The position numbers and the translations under genes are program-made. A stretch of DNA of 64,000 nucleotides from Micromonospora aurantiaca ATCC 27029. GTDB lineage: Bacteria > Actinomycetota > Actinomycetes > Mycobacteriales > Micromonosporaceae. The notes under the pieces are model-generated. The model was not told where the DNA came from, did no database searches, and was given only the letters and a program-made list of their open reading frames with translations. Every line of letters starts with the position of its first letter. Position 1 is the stretch's first letter. The stretch lies in NCBI RefSeq assembly GCF_000145235.1, contig NC_014391.1, forward strand, positions 3,666,001-3,730,000. Reading direction: 5' to 3'. Positions 15,214 to 23,150 of the stretch are shown here, one piece after another.

Positions 15214-16959
15214 TCACTTCTTCACGTAGATGCCGTTGAGCGAGATGATCCCGAACGCGTCGCTGAGGAAGGCGTTGCCGACCTTCGAGCCGTGCAGCTC
15301 GTAGGTGGCGTCGTAGTAGCAGGGCACCACCGGGGCGTACTTGTCCATGATCATGCGGTCGAGCGCCATCCAGCCGGCGTCCTGCTCGGCGGCCGGCAGG
15401 TCGCGGACCCGGTCGATCTCCGCGCTGACGGACGGTTCATTGAGGTACGACAGGTTCTGGTTGCCCTCGGCCACGATCTCCCGTCCGTCGTAGACCGGGG
15501 GGATGACAGTGGAGCCGGTGGGCCAGTCCGAGCCCCAGCCGGTGAGGTAGAGGTCGTACGGGTTGTCCTTGCGGCCGACCTCGTCGTAGTAGCTGCTGTT
15601 GTCGATCGGCTTCATCACGATGTCGAAGCCCATGTCGGTGAGGTTCTTGCGCAGCGCCTCGGCCTGCTGGGTGCGCAGTTCCAGGTTGGAGTGGGCGAGC
15701 ACCAGCTTCGGCCGCTTGCCGGCGAGCAGCTCGGCGGTCTTGGCCTTGTCGCCGGTGACCGGGGCGTTGTACAGGTCGTACGGGACGAATCCGGCGGTGG
15801 TGGGCGACATGAGCGTGGTGGCGGGTGAGCCGGCGGCCTGCCCGCCGAGCACCTTGAGCAGGGCGTCCTTGTCGACGGCGTAGTTCAGCGCCCGCCGTAC
15901 GCTCAGGTCGGTGACCCGCTGGGTGTTGATGCTCAGCACCCAGTTGTACTGCGTCGGGCCGCGTACCACGCGGTCGGAGACGCCGGATCCGGTGGTGCGG
16001 GGCAGCACCGACGGCGGCACGTCCGACCAGCTCAGCGCCGCCTGGTCGGCCGGCCCGTCGGCGACCAGGCGCTCGGCGATCTGGGCCTGCTCCAGGCCGA
16101 ACGTCATCCGGATCGCGTCCGGGTACGCGTTGCGGATCGGGTCGGTCGCCGGATCCCAGTTCGGGTTGCGTTCCAGCTCCAGCGACACGTCGCGCTGGTA
16201 GGTCTTCACCCGGTACGGCCCGGACGAGAACGGCCGCAGGTCGTAGTTCGCGCGGGTGTCCTTCGCGGCGGGCACGGGCGCGCTGGTCGGCAGCGCCGCC
16301 GCGTACGGCAGGTCGCAGTGCGGCTGCGGGAAGGTGAACCGGATGGTCCGGTCGTCGGGTGTGGCGACGCCGTCGGGCACCGGCTTGCCCCCGTCGTACG
16401 GTCCCTTGTAGGTGGCGTTGTACGCCCCGCCCGGGTAGAGCCACTGCTGGATGTAGTGCGGGCCCTCGTTGAGGTTCGCCGCGAACGACCGGGCGATGCC
16501 GTGGGCGACGTCCTTGCTGGACACGGGCGTGCCGTCCTCGTACTTCACGCCGTCGCGCAGGGTGAACTCCCAGACCTTGCAGTCGCCGTTCACGTCCTTG
16601 CCGGGGTTGGTGGCCAGGTCGCCGACGAGCAGCAGCTTGCCGCTGCCGTCCTCCTTGTAGCCGTTGAGCGCGCGGTACAGCAGCCCACCGGCGACCTGCT
16701 GCACGTTGACGTAGTTGCGGGCCGGGTCGAGGTGCTCGAAGTCGGCCGGCTGCATCACGGTGAGGGTGCCGCCGCGGGTCGCCCCGTCGACGTCCTTCGC
16801 CGGGCCCTGGTTGTCGGCGGCCTCGTACGAGATCGATCCGCTCTGGGTCTTGGTCTTCTGGTCGTCGCCGCCGCCGTCGTCGGTGGTGGGGCTGCAGCCG
16901 GCGGCGGCCAGCGCCGCCGCGGCGAGGACACCTGTCAGTGTCCGGGTTCGTGCGCGCAC
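15214..16959 (-). CDS. Peptide ABC transporter substrate-binding lipoprotein
   Basis: This 581-residue extracytoplasmic solute receptor of the SBP_bac_5 family has a lipoprotein signal (residues 1-22, lipobox LAAAGC). The mature protein carries GGTLTVMQPADFEHLDPA, the family's N-terminal strand, and DLSVRRALNYAVDKDAL in the middle. The GTG start at 16959 has AAGGAG seven bases upstream, and sequence before it is not conserved in character. It should deliver peptides to the two permeases encoded on either side. The ligand is not predictable. Confidence 0.95.
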   Translation of the reverse strand: MRARTRTLTGVLAAAALAAAGCSPTTDDGGGDDQKTKTQSGSISYEAADNQGPAKDVDGATRGGTLTVMQPADFEHLDPARNYVNVQQVAGGLLYRALNGYKEDGSGKLLLVGDLATNPGKDVNGDCKVWEFTLRDGVKYEDGTPVSSKDVAHGIARSFAANLNEGPHYIQQWLYPGGAYNATYKGPYDGGKPVPDGVATPDDRTIRFTFPQPHCDLPYAAALPTSAPVPAAKDTRANYDLRPFSSGPYRVKTYQRDVSLELERNPNWDPATDPIRNAYPDAIRMTFGLEQAQIAERLVADGPADQAALSWSDVPPSVLPRTTGSGVSDRVVRGPTQYNWVLSINTQRVTDLSVRRALNYAVDKDALLKVLGGQAAGSPATTLMSPTTAGFVPYDLYNAPVTGDKAKTAELLAGKRPKLVLAHSNLELRTQQAEALRKNLTDMGFDIVMKPIDNSSYYDEVGRKDNPYDLYLTGWGSDWPTGSTVIPPVYDGREIVAEGNQNLSYLNEPSVSAEIDRVRDLPAAEQDAGWMALDRMIMDKYAPVVPCYYDATYELHGSKVGNAFLSDAFGIISLNGIYVKK

Positions 16960-17015
16960 GGTGTGCTCCTTCCTGCCCGGCGGCCCCCGCCGGCCGGGCA
17001 CTGATGGCCGTGGGA

Positions 17016-18023
17016 CTACCGGGTGGAGCGGGGGTCCAGCGAGTCGCGCAGCGCGTCGCCGAGCAGGTTGAACGCCAGGACCAGCAGGAAGACCGTCAAC
17101 CCGGGGAACAGGGTGTACCAGGGGTCGCTCGCGACGTAGCCGATGCTGTTGAAGATCATGCGGCCCAGGTCGGGCGTGGGTTCGGTGACGCCGATGTTGA
17201 CGAACGCCAGCGCCGCCTCGATGGCGATGAACTGCGGCACCATCAGCGAGACGGTGACCAGGATCGGCGCCCAGATGTTCGGCAGCAGCTGCCGCAGCAG
17301 GATGTGCGTGGTGCCGGCGCCGGCCGCACGGGCCGCCTCGACGAACTCCCGCTCGCGCAGCGAGATCACCTGCCCGCGGACCAGCCGCGCGGTGTACGTC
17401 CAGCTGAACAGGCCGAAGGTCGCGACGATCAGGGCCACCCGGAAGGCCGGCGACGGCGCCTCCCGGTCGGAGTAGAAGCGGTCCTGGAGGATCGGGATGA
17501 CCGCGAGCGCGAAGATGAGGAACGGGAACGCCAGCGTGAGGTCGATCAGCCAGTTGACGACGCTGTCCAGCCAGCCTCTGGCCCACCCGGCCAGCACACC
17601 GACAGCGACACCGATGCCGGATGCCAGCAGCGCCGAGGTGAACGCGATGAACAGGGACGTCCGCAGGCCGTAGACCAGTTGCATCAGGATGTCCCGGCCG
17701 CTGCCGGGTTCGAGCCCCAGCCAATGGTCGGAGCTGATTCCGCCGGCGTACCCGATCGGCATTCCGAAATCGTTGAGGCGGTCCACGAACTTGTCGGTCG
17801 GGTCGATTCCGGTGAGCCGTCCCAGCAGTGGCGCGCCGAGCGCCACCAGGGCGGCGACGGCGAGCGTGACGGCGCTGGCCTTGGCCGTACGGTCGCGTTT
17901 GAGCCGCAGCCAGGCGAGCCGGCCGGGCGACCGGCCGACGAATTCGCCGGGCTGGCCGGCGGGGCCGGGAACGGCCTCGACATCGGGGCCGGGAGCGGCC
18001 GGTGGGTGCGACAGTTCGCTCAT
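17016..18023 (-). CDS. Oligopeptide ABC transporter permease (DppC type)
   Basis: This 335-residue permease has a cytoplasmic Pro/Ala-rich N-terminus (about 35 residues). The OppC N-terminal helix LRLKRDRTAKASAVTLAVAA follows, then an external loop with HWLGLEPGSGRDILMQLVYG, and BPD_transp_1 helices with the EAA loop REFVEAARAAGAGTTHILLR. It is the first gene of the five-gene operon (permease, binding protein, permease, two ATPases). Its upstream region shares a 400-base intergenic stretch with the divergent subtilisin-inhibitor gene. Confidence 0.94.
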   Translation of the reverse strand: MSELSHPPAAPGPDVEAVPGPAGQPGEFVGRSPGRLAWLRLKRDRTAKASAVTLAVAALVALGAPLLGRLTGIDPTDKFVDRLNDFGMPIGYAGGISSDHWLGLEPGSGRDILMQLVYGLRTSLFIAFTSALLASGIGVAVGVLAGWARGWLDSVVNWLIDLTLAFPFLIFALAVIPILQDRFYSDREAPSPAFRVALIVATFGLFSWTYTARLVRGQVISLREREFVEAARAAGAGTTHILLRQLLPNIWAPILVTVSLMVPQFIAIEAALAFVNIGVTEPTPDLGRMIFNSIGYVASDPWYTLFPGLTVFLLVLAFNLLGDALRDSLDPRSTR

Positions 18024-18431
18024 GAGCAGTCCTCCCGACGGGGACGAAAACGCCCTGCCACCCGACGGTAATGCGCTATGAGGTGCTCAAAAGAATCGTT
18101 CCGGTAACGGCCGTTCCGGTTGTCGTGCATTGACAACGATCCGGCGTACGGAATGCATCGGCGCAATAACGGCCCGATTCGGTTGTCAGCCTTTCAGGTG
18201 GCCGTACCGCCAATTCGGAATGCGCTTCCGCGAGGCACTCGGGCGGTTGTCAGCCGTTCGGGCATTCCCGTGCGCCGATGTAACACCGGACCGGCAGCGG
18301 GGTCGACTGGCGTAACACTTCGTGACTCTTCGCGTTCACACCGTCCACCTAGGGTTCTCGGCGGTCCGGTTCACACGACGTGCCGGGCCGTCCACCGGCC
18401 CTCACCCGGGGCCCCGACGGAAGGACCACCC
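18024..18431. other. Divergent intergenic region, 408 bases
   Basis: No convincing gene is present. This is the least GC-rich stretch nearby. It separates the minus-strand peptide transporter operon from the plus-strand subtilisin inhibitor gene. It contains three GGTTGTC motifs spaced 63 and 64 bases apart, an inverted repeat GTTGTC-N7-GACAAC at 18119-18137, and two copies of CGGAATGC. It probably holds promoters and operators for both directions. Confidence 0.6.
18118..18255 (+). promoter_or_regulatory. Phased GGTTGTC direct repeats
   Basis: GGTTGTC occurs at 18118, 18181 and 18245. The second and third copies extend to GGTTGTCAGCC. Spacings of 63 and 64 bases equal about six helical turns, so all sites face the same side of the DNA. 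The first copy is part of an inverted repeat with GACAAC at 18132. This suggests cooperative binding by a regulator with looping. The regulator is not identified. Confidence 0.45.
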
Positions 18432-18833
18432 ATGCCCTTCGCCCGACGTACCGCCGCTCTGGCCCTGGCCGCCGCGCTCGGCGGCCTCGCCGCGCCGGCC
18501 TCTCCCGCGCAGGCCGCGCCGCGCCCCGGCCCGGAGACCCCCTCGGTGCTGCTGCTCACCGTCGACGACGGCGCCGGCCTGCGCGCCACGGTGCTGACCT
18601 GCGGGCCCACCGGTGGCCTGCACCCCGACCCGATCACCGCCTGCCGGCTCGTCGCCCGCGTCGACGGCGACCTGGACGCGCTCGACGTGGACGGCGCGCC
18701 GTGCACCTCGCAGTACGACCCGGTCGTCGCGCGTGCCGTGGGCATCTGGCAGGACCGCCCGGTCTCCTACACCCGGACGTTCGGCAACGCCTGCCTGATG
18801 CAGCGCACCACCGCCTCCCTCTTCACCTTCTGA
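18432..18833 (+). CDS. Secreted subtilisin-inhibitor-like (SSI) protein
   Basis: This 133-residue secreted protein has a Sec signal peptide (about residues 1-29, ending AQAAP) and a full SSI domain of about 104 residues. The four conserved cysteines are present (LTCGPTGG, ITACRL, PCTSQYDPV, GNACLM) and would form the two SSI disulfides. The VSYTRTFGNAC and final SLFTF blocks are also typical. The reactive loop reads C-T-S-Q-Y-D-P-V where Streptomyces SSI has C-P-M-V-Y-D-P-V. The P1 residue is therefore Ser and P1' is Gln, which is unusual. AAGGACC lies before the ATG. The gene is monocistronic and probably ends at the hairpin at 18853. Confidence 0.93.
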   Translation: MPFARRTAALALAAALGGLAAPASPAQAAPRPGPETPSVLLLTVDDGAGLRATVLTCGPTGGLHPDPITACRLVARVDGDLDALDVDGAPCTSQYDPVVARAVGIWQDRPVSYTRTFGNACLMQRTTASLFTF

Positions 18834-18852
18834 CCCCGCCTCACCTTGTCGC

Positions 18853-18913
18853 GTTGATCATGAGGTTGGCGGCGGTTCCGGTCCGTTTTGTCGCCGTCAA
18901 CTTCATGATCGAC
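18853..18913. repeat. Palindromic repeat family B, copy 1
   Basis: Complementary 18-base arms 18853-18870 and 18896-18913 (right arm GTCAACTTCATGATCGAC) lie 20 bases after the stop of the SSI gene. Three positions differ from perfect pairing, and all three give G-U pairs in a plus-strand transcript. The same element is perfect at 41791. A likely role is transcription end for the SSI gene. Confidence 0.85.
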
Positions 18914-18979
18914 GGGGTGGGTCGGGAGGTGGGTGGGGTGGGTGCGGAGAATGGGGGCGGGGTGTTCGGAGGGGAGACT

Positions 18980-19861
18980 GTGCGGGTGGACGGACCGGTG
19001 GCGGGCGGGGGCGGCGGGCGGGAGTTGCGGGCGGACTGCTCGCGCTGCGCCGGGGTGTGCTGCGTCGCTCCCGCGTTCACCGCGTCGGCCGACTTCGCCA
19101 TCGACAAGCCCGCCGGGCGGCCCTGCCCGAACCTGGGCGCCGACTTCCGCTGCGGCATCCACACCGAGCTGCGGCAACGCGGCTTCCCCGGCTGCACCGT
19201 GTTCGACTGCTTCGGCGCCGGTCAGCACCTCACCCAGCACACGTATGCCGGCCGCGACTGGCGTGCCGACCCGGACACCGCCCAGCGGATGTTCGACAGC
19301 TTCGCCGTACTTCGGCCGCTGCACGAGCTGCTGTGGTACCTGACCGAGGCGGTACGCCTGAGCCCGCCCGGCCCGCTGCGCGACGAGCTGACCGCCGCGC
19401 TCGACGAGACCGGCCGGCTCACCGACGGCACCCCCGACGACCTGCTCGCCCTCGACGTCGACGCGCACCGGGACCGGGCCAACCGGCTGCTGTCCCGCGC
19501 CGCCGAACAGGCCCGCGCCGGGCGGGCCGGCCCGGACCGCCGGGGCGCGATGCTGATCGGGGTGGACCTGCGCCGTACCCCGCTGATCGGGGCGAACCTG
19601 CGCGGCGCCTGCCTGATCGGGGCCGACCTGCGGGGCGTGCGCCTCGGCGCCGCCGACCTGACCGGCGCGGACCTGCGCGGAGCCGACCTGCGCGGCGCGG
19701 ACCTGGGCGAGTGCCTGTTCACGCACCAGTCGCAGCTCGACGCCGCGCGCGGCGACCACCGAACGGTGCTGCCGCCGGGGCTACGCCGCCCATCCCACTG
19801 GTCCCTGACGCTGACCCCGACGCGCCCTCAGCCGCGCCAGCGCCGCCCCCGACCCCGCTGA
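18980..19861 (+). CDS. Cys-rich N-terminus fused to pentapeptide repeats
   Basis: The 293-residue cytoplasmic protein starts at GTG 18980 behind a strong GGAGGGGA site. Residues about 18-75 hold a cysteine cluster (ADCSRCAGVCC, RPCPNLG, FRCGIH, PGCTVFDCFG) that looks metal-binding, as in YkgJ-like zinc/iron proteins. A helical middle follows, then about ten A(D/N)LRGA-type pentapeptide repeats at about 195-245 that should form a right-handed beta helix. The tail is Arg/Pro-rich and ends at the GC hexamer repeat. The function is unknown. The combination suggests a metal-binding protein with a scaffold or protein-binding end. Confidence 0.82.
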   Translation: MRVDGPVAGGGGGRELRADCSRCAGVCCVAPAFTASADFAIDKPAGRPCPNLGADFRCGIHTELRQRGFPGCTVFDCFGAGQHLTQHTYAGRDWRADPDTAQRMFDSFAVLRPLHELLWYLTEAVRLSPPGPLRDELTAALDETGRLTDGTPDDLLALDVDAHRDRANRLLSRAAEQARAGRAGPDRRGAMLIGVDLRRTPLIGANLRGACLIGADLRGVRLGAADLTGADLRGADLRGADLGECLFTHQSQLDAARGDHRTVLPPGLRRPSHWSLTLTPTRPQPRQRRPRPR

Positions 19862-19871
19862 CGCCACCCCG

Positions 19872-19913
19872 CCCGCACCCGCACCCGCGCCCGCACCCGC
19901 GCCCGCACCCGCA
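19872..19913 (+). repeat. CCCGCA/CCCGCG hexamer tandem repeat
   Basis: Seven consecutive six-base units alternate between CCCGCA and CCCGCG just after the pentapeptide gene's stop. It ends five bases before a palindromic repeat. It is a low-complexity, slippage-prone tract with no evident function. Confidence 0.9.
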
Positions 19914-19917
19914 CCGC

Positions 19918-19978
19918 GGTGATCAAGGAGTTTGTGTCCGGTTCGGGGCCGGATCGGGACACGAACTCCTTGATCACC
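19918..19978. repeat. Palindromic repeat family A, copy 2
   Basis: Arms of 22 bases (19918-19939 and 19957-19978, GGTGATCAAGGAGTT...) flank a 17-base loop, the same loop length as copy 1 at 7536, though the loop sequence differs. The single arm difference (T opposite G) keeps a U-G pair in the plus-strand RNA. It follows the pentapeptide gene and probably acts as its terminator. Confidence 0.88.
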
Positions 19979-20061
19979 GCGAGACGGGCCGGGGCCGCGT
20001 TTGGTGGGGGTGGGGTGGGGTAGGCGGCGCGGACGACTGTTGACCGACAGGAGGGCCACCG

Positions 20062-20316
20062 GTGGGGTATCGGGCACGCGACGGTGAGGAGCCGGTCGAC
20101 CCGGCGCACGCCGAGGACGAGGCCGGGCAGGTGCCGCTGGTGCAGACGGCCGCGGACACCGACGTGCCGGCCCCCGCTCCCGGTGCGCCGAAACCGGACG
20201 AGGTGACCGAGGACGACGGATCCGGCATGGCGGGCGGCGCCTCCGGCAGCAGCTCGGGCGGCTCCTCGATGCCGACCCACCCGGACGCGGCCCGCGGACG
20301 GGACGCCGCCCGCTGA
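20062..20316 (+). CDS. Small acidic disordered protein
   Basis: The 84-residue protein starts at GTG 20062 behind AGGAGGGCC. It is rich in Asp, Glu, Pro, Ala, Gly and Ser (SGSSSGGSSMPTHPDAARG near the end). It has no hydrophobic core, so it is likely unstructured. No family is recognised. It lies 36 bases before another small acidic protein gene, and the two may be co-transcribed. Confidence 0.65.
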   Translation: MGYRARDGEEPVDPAHAEDEAGQVPLVQTAADTDVPAPAPGAPKPDEVTEDDGSGMAGGASGSSSGGSSMPTHPDAARGRDAAR

Positions 20317-20352
20317 ACGTTTGCCGTCACCCGCTGCGGGCAGGAGTGCGAC

Positions 20353-20613
20353 ATGACCAGTGAAGAGTCCTTCGGCCGCGCGGCCGGCGACGAACCCGAC
20401 GGCGCGACCGCGTACGAGGCGTCCCTGCGCCCGCCGGGCGAATCCCTGCACACCACCGACGACACCGGTGACGACTTCGCCGACCTGCCCGCCGAGGACC
20501 GGCGCTCGGCACGGGAGGTCAGCCGCGCCGGTTACGACGTCGATGCGGTCTCCGGCACCGGCGACCCGTCCGAGGAGCCGGAGGAGATCGAGGAGGGCCG
20601 GCCGCTGCGCTGA
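20353..20613 (+). CDS. Small acidic hypothetical protein
   Basis: The 86-residue Glu/Asp-rich protein starts at ATG 20353 after GCAGGAG. It has no hydrophobic segments and ends with the acidic run EEPEEIEEG. The last 82 bases overlap the 3' end of the convergent RNase HI gene. The family is not known to me. Its company with the preceding acidic gene suggests a small operon. Confidence 0.65.
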   Translation: MTSEESFGRAAGDEPDGATAYEASLRPPGESLHTTDDTGDDFADLPAEDRRSAREVSRAGYDVDAVSGTGDPSEEPEEIEEGRPLR

Positions 20614-21095
20614 GCCGTACGCGGGGCGGCCGCCGCGCCGCTCCGCGCCTCGGTCATGCCCCGGTTCGCCAGCGCGTCGGCGCGCTCGTTCTCCGGGTGC
20701 CCGTTGTGGCCCTTCACCCACAGCCACGTCACGTCGTGCCTGGCGCACGCCGCCTCCAGCGCCTGCCACAGGTCGGCGTTCTTCACCGGCTGCTTCGCCG
20801 CGGTCAGCCAGCCGTTGCGCTTCCACGCGTTCAGCCAGCCGGTGATGCCGTTGCGCACGTACGTGCTGTCGGTGTGCAGCCGTACCGTGACCGGTCGGGT
20901 GAGGCTCTCCAGCGCCCGGATCGCGGCGGTCAGCTCCATCCGGTTGTTGGTGGTCGGGGTGGCCTCGCCGCCGCACAGCTCCCGCTCGTGCCCGCCCCAG
21001 CGCAGCACCGCACCCCACCCGCCGGGCCCGGGATTGCCGCTGCACGCGCCGTCGGTCCAGATCTCCACGACCCGGCCGGTCTCCGCCTCCGCCAT
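20532..21095 (-). CDS. rnhA: Ribonuclease HI
   Basis: This 187-residue RNase H1 cleaves the RNA strand of RNA-DNA hybrids. The metal-binding carboxylates are Asp15 (TDGACSGNPGPGG), Glu54 (NNRMELTAA), Asp76 (HTDSTYV) and Asp140 (NERADALA). The mobile catalytic His130 is in KGHNGHP. The core domain ends near residue 150. A further 37 residues rich in Ser, Gly and Pro form an unusual tail, encoded opposite the end of the convergent acidic-protein gene. The ATG at 21095 is where family similarity begins. Confidence 0.94.
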   Translation of the reverse strand: MAEAETGRVVEIWTDGACSGNPGPGGWGAVLRWGGHERELCGGEATPTTNNRMELTAAIRALESLTRPVTVRLHTDSTYVRNGITGWLNAWKRNGWLTAAKQPVKNADLWQALEAACARHDVTWLWVKGHNGHPENERADALANRGMTEARSGAAAAPRTAQRSGRPSSISSGSSDGSPVPETASTS

Positions 21096-21165
21096 GCCCG
21101 GCAACCTACCGGGTACGCGAGCACGCGGGACCACCCGACCCGCCGCGCCCGGCTAGCGTGCCGGT

Positions 21166-21954
21166 GTGACCACTCCCCCGGACTTCGCCACGCTCTGCAA
21201 CTTCCGTGACCTCGGTGGCTGGCGGACCGGCGACGGCCGCACCGTCGCCCGGGGCCGCCTCTACCGCTCCGACTCGCTGGCCAAGCTCGCCGGTGAGGAT
21301 CTGGAACGGTTCGCGGCGCTCGGCGTCCGCACCGTGATCGACCTGCGGTACCCGTGGGAGATCGCCGACCGCGGCCGGGCCCCGGAGAGCCTCGGCGTCA
21401 CCTGGCACAACCTGAGCATCGAACACCGGCCGTACGTGCAGGCCGACATCGACCCCGACGTGGACCCGTGGCGCTACCTGGCCGACCGGTACGCCGAGGT
21501 GGCCGAGGACGGCGTGGCCGAGCTGCGCCAGGCGATCGAGGTGATCGCGGACGGCGAGCACCCGCTGGTGTTCCACTGCGCCTCCGGCAAGGACCGCACC
21601 GGGCTGCTCGCCGCGCTGGTGCTGTCCCTGCTCGGCGTCGACGAGGACCAGATCGCAGCGGACTTCGCGCTCACCGAGCAGGCCACCGACCGCCTGGTCG
21701 CCGAGTGGCGGGACCGCAACGGCGGCGCCACGCCGGGCTGGCCCGCGTACGGGCGGGCGCCGGCCGAGATCATCCGGCTGGTGCTGGCCGAGCTGCGGGC
21801 CGCCCACGGTTCGGTGCACGGGTACGTGACCGACCGGCTCGGCGTCGGCGCGGAGACGATCGCCGCGCTGCGCGCCCGGCTGCTCACCGGCGACACGAAC
21901 CCGCTGCCCACCCAGGGCACCACCGGCAGTACGCCGACGCCGGCCGCCCGGTAG
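21166..21954 (+). CDS. Tyrosine/lipid phosphatase (PtpB-like)
   Basis: This 262-residue phosphatase has the P-loop HCASGKDRTG (Cys138 nucleophile, Arg144). The N-terminal NFRDLGG block and LYRSDSL are typical of the bacterial PtpB/DSP-like family. The general acid is probably an Asp in the region 95-100. Members remove phosphate from phosphotyrosine or phosphoinositides. The GTG start at 21166 leaves a 70-base gap to the divergent rnhA. A paralogue lies at 32326-33006. Confidence 0.9.
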   Translation: MTTPPDFATLCNFRDLGGWRTGDGRTVARGRLYRSDSLAKLAGEDLERFAALGVRTVIDLRYPWEIADRGRAPESLGVTWHNLSIEHRPYVQADIDPDVDPWRYLADRYAEVAEDGVAELRQAIEVIADGEHPLVFHCASGKDRTGLLAALVLSLLGVDEDQIAADFALTEQATDRLVAEWRDRNGGATPGWPAYGRAPAEIIRLVLAELRAAHGSVHGYVTDRLGVGAETIAALRARLLTGDTNPLPTQGTTGSTPTPAAR

Positions 21955-22031
21955 AGCACCGCCGGCCGCCGTCGCCGTCCCCCACGAAATGCGGACGACG
22001 CCGATGCCATGGTCTGGCACGCTGCGTGATC

Positions 22032-23150
22032 GTGGACACGCGGTGGGACGGCCTGCGGGCCGAGGTACGGGCGACGATCGACGAGCTGGTCTCCTCCGGC
22101 CGGGAGGCGGGTGTGCAGGTAGCCGCCTACCTGGACGGGGTCGCGATCGTCACCGAACAGGCCGGGCTCGCCGACACCACCACCGGCCGGCCGATGACGG
22201 CCGACACGCCCGTGCACGCGGTCTCCACCGGCAAGGGCCTCACCGCCACAGTGGTGCACGTGCTGGCCGAGCGGGGACGGCTCGACTACGACCTGCCGCT
22301 GGCGCGGGTGTGGCCGGAGTTCGCCCGGCACGGCAAGGACGGCATCACGCTGCGGCACGTGCTCACCCACACCGCCGGTCTGCCCGCGCTGCCGGCCGAC
22401 GTCACGCCGGAGGACTTCACCGACTGGACGCGCATGTGCGAGCTGCTCGCCGACGCGCGGCCGCTGTGGGCACCGGGCGAGCGGCTCGCGTACCACGCCT
22501 GGACGTGGGGCTGGCTGCTCGGCGAGGTGATCAGGCGGGTCACCGGCGCCCCGGTGTCGCAGGTGCTCGCCGAGGAGGTGGCCGGGCCGCTCGGCGTGGA
22601 CCGGGAACTGTTCCTCGGCGTACCGGAGGCGGACCTGCCCCGCCTGGCCCGGCTGGAGGACGCCGGCCTGTCCGCGCTGATGACCTGGGCCGGGGTCAAC
22701 CTGCCGCACTTCGACGCGGTCGCCCCGCCCGCGGTACGCCCGGACACCGTCATCGGCTCCCGCCCCGACGTGCTGCGCGCCGACGTGCCGTCGGTCGGCA
22801 CGATGAGCGCCCGCGCGGTGGCCCGGATGTACGCGGCGCTGCTCGGTCCGGTCGACGGGGTACGGCTGATCTCCGCCGAGCGGACGCGGGAGGTGTCCGC
22901 CCCGGCGGTACGCGCGCAGGAGTGGGTGTTCGGGCAGGAGAGCACGTTCGGGCTCGGGTACGCGGTCGAGGACGACGGATCGTTCGGCACCGCCGGTAGC
23001 GGCGGCAGCCTCGCGTTCGCGTACCCGGAGCTGGGGTTGACGGTGGCGGCGGTGCGCAACCGGCTCGGCGCGGGCGACGGTGACCCGATGGAGCAACTAC
23101 GGACGCTGGTGCGCGACCGCGTCGCCGCGGCGACCGGCCACCGAGGCTAG
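22032..23150 (+). CDS. Serine hydrolase, class C beta-lactamase/EstB family
   Basis: This 372-residue hydrolase has the active-site SxxK as STGK (Ser65, Lys68) and the second motif Tyr154 in RLAYHAWTWGW. The final SGGS near residue 325 stands in place of the KTG triad. No signal peptide is present, so it is probably a cytoplasmic esterase and not a penicillin target. The start is uncertain: GTG 22032 or GTG 22026 are in frame, and neither has a clear ribosome site, so the transcript may be leaderless. Its TAG stop overlaps that of the convergent lycopene cyclase in a shared CTAG. Confidence 0.88.
   Translation: MDTRWDGLRAEVRATIDELVSSGREAGVQVAAYLDGVAIVTEQAGLADTTTGRPMTADTPVHAVSTGKGLTATVVHVLAERGRLDYDLPLARVWPEFARHGKDGITLRHVLTHTAGLPALPADVTPEDFTDWTRMCELLADARPLWAPGERLAYHAWTWGWLLGEVIRRVTGAPVSQVLAEEVAGPLGVDRELFLGVPEADLPRLARLEDAGLSALMTWAGVNLPHFDAVAPPAVRPDTVIGSRPDVLRADVPSVGTMSARAVARMYAALLGPVDGVRLISAERTREVSAPAVRAQEWVFGQESTFGLGYAVEDDGSFGTAGSGGSLAFAYPELGLTVAAVRNRLGAGDGDPMEQLRTLVRDRVAAATGHRG

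Noticed and set aside
11977..18023. A possible nickel or siderophore role for the peptide transporter
   Set aside because: The binding protein and both ATPases fit the general dipeptide/oligopeptide family, and no metal-specific or siderophore genes are adjacent, so a special substrate cannot be supported.
18118..18255. Spaced repeats as a possible CRISPR array
   Set aside because: The repeated unit is only 7-11 bases and the spacing of 63 bases is too long. No cas gene is nearby.
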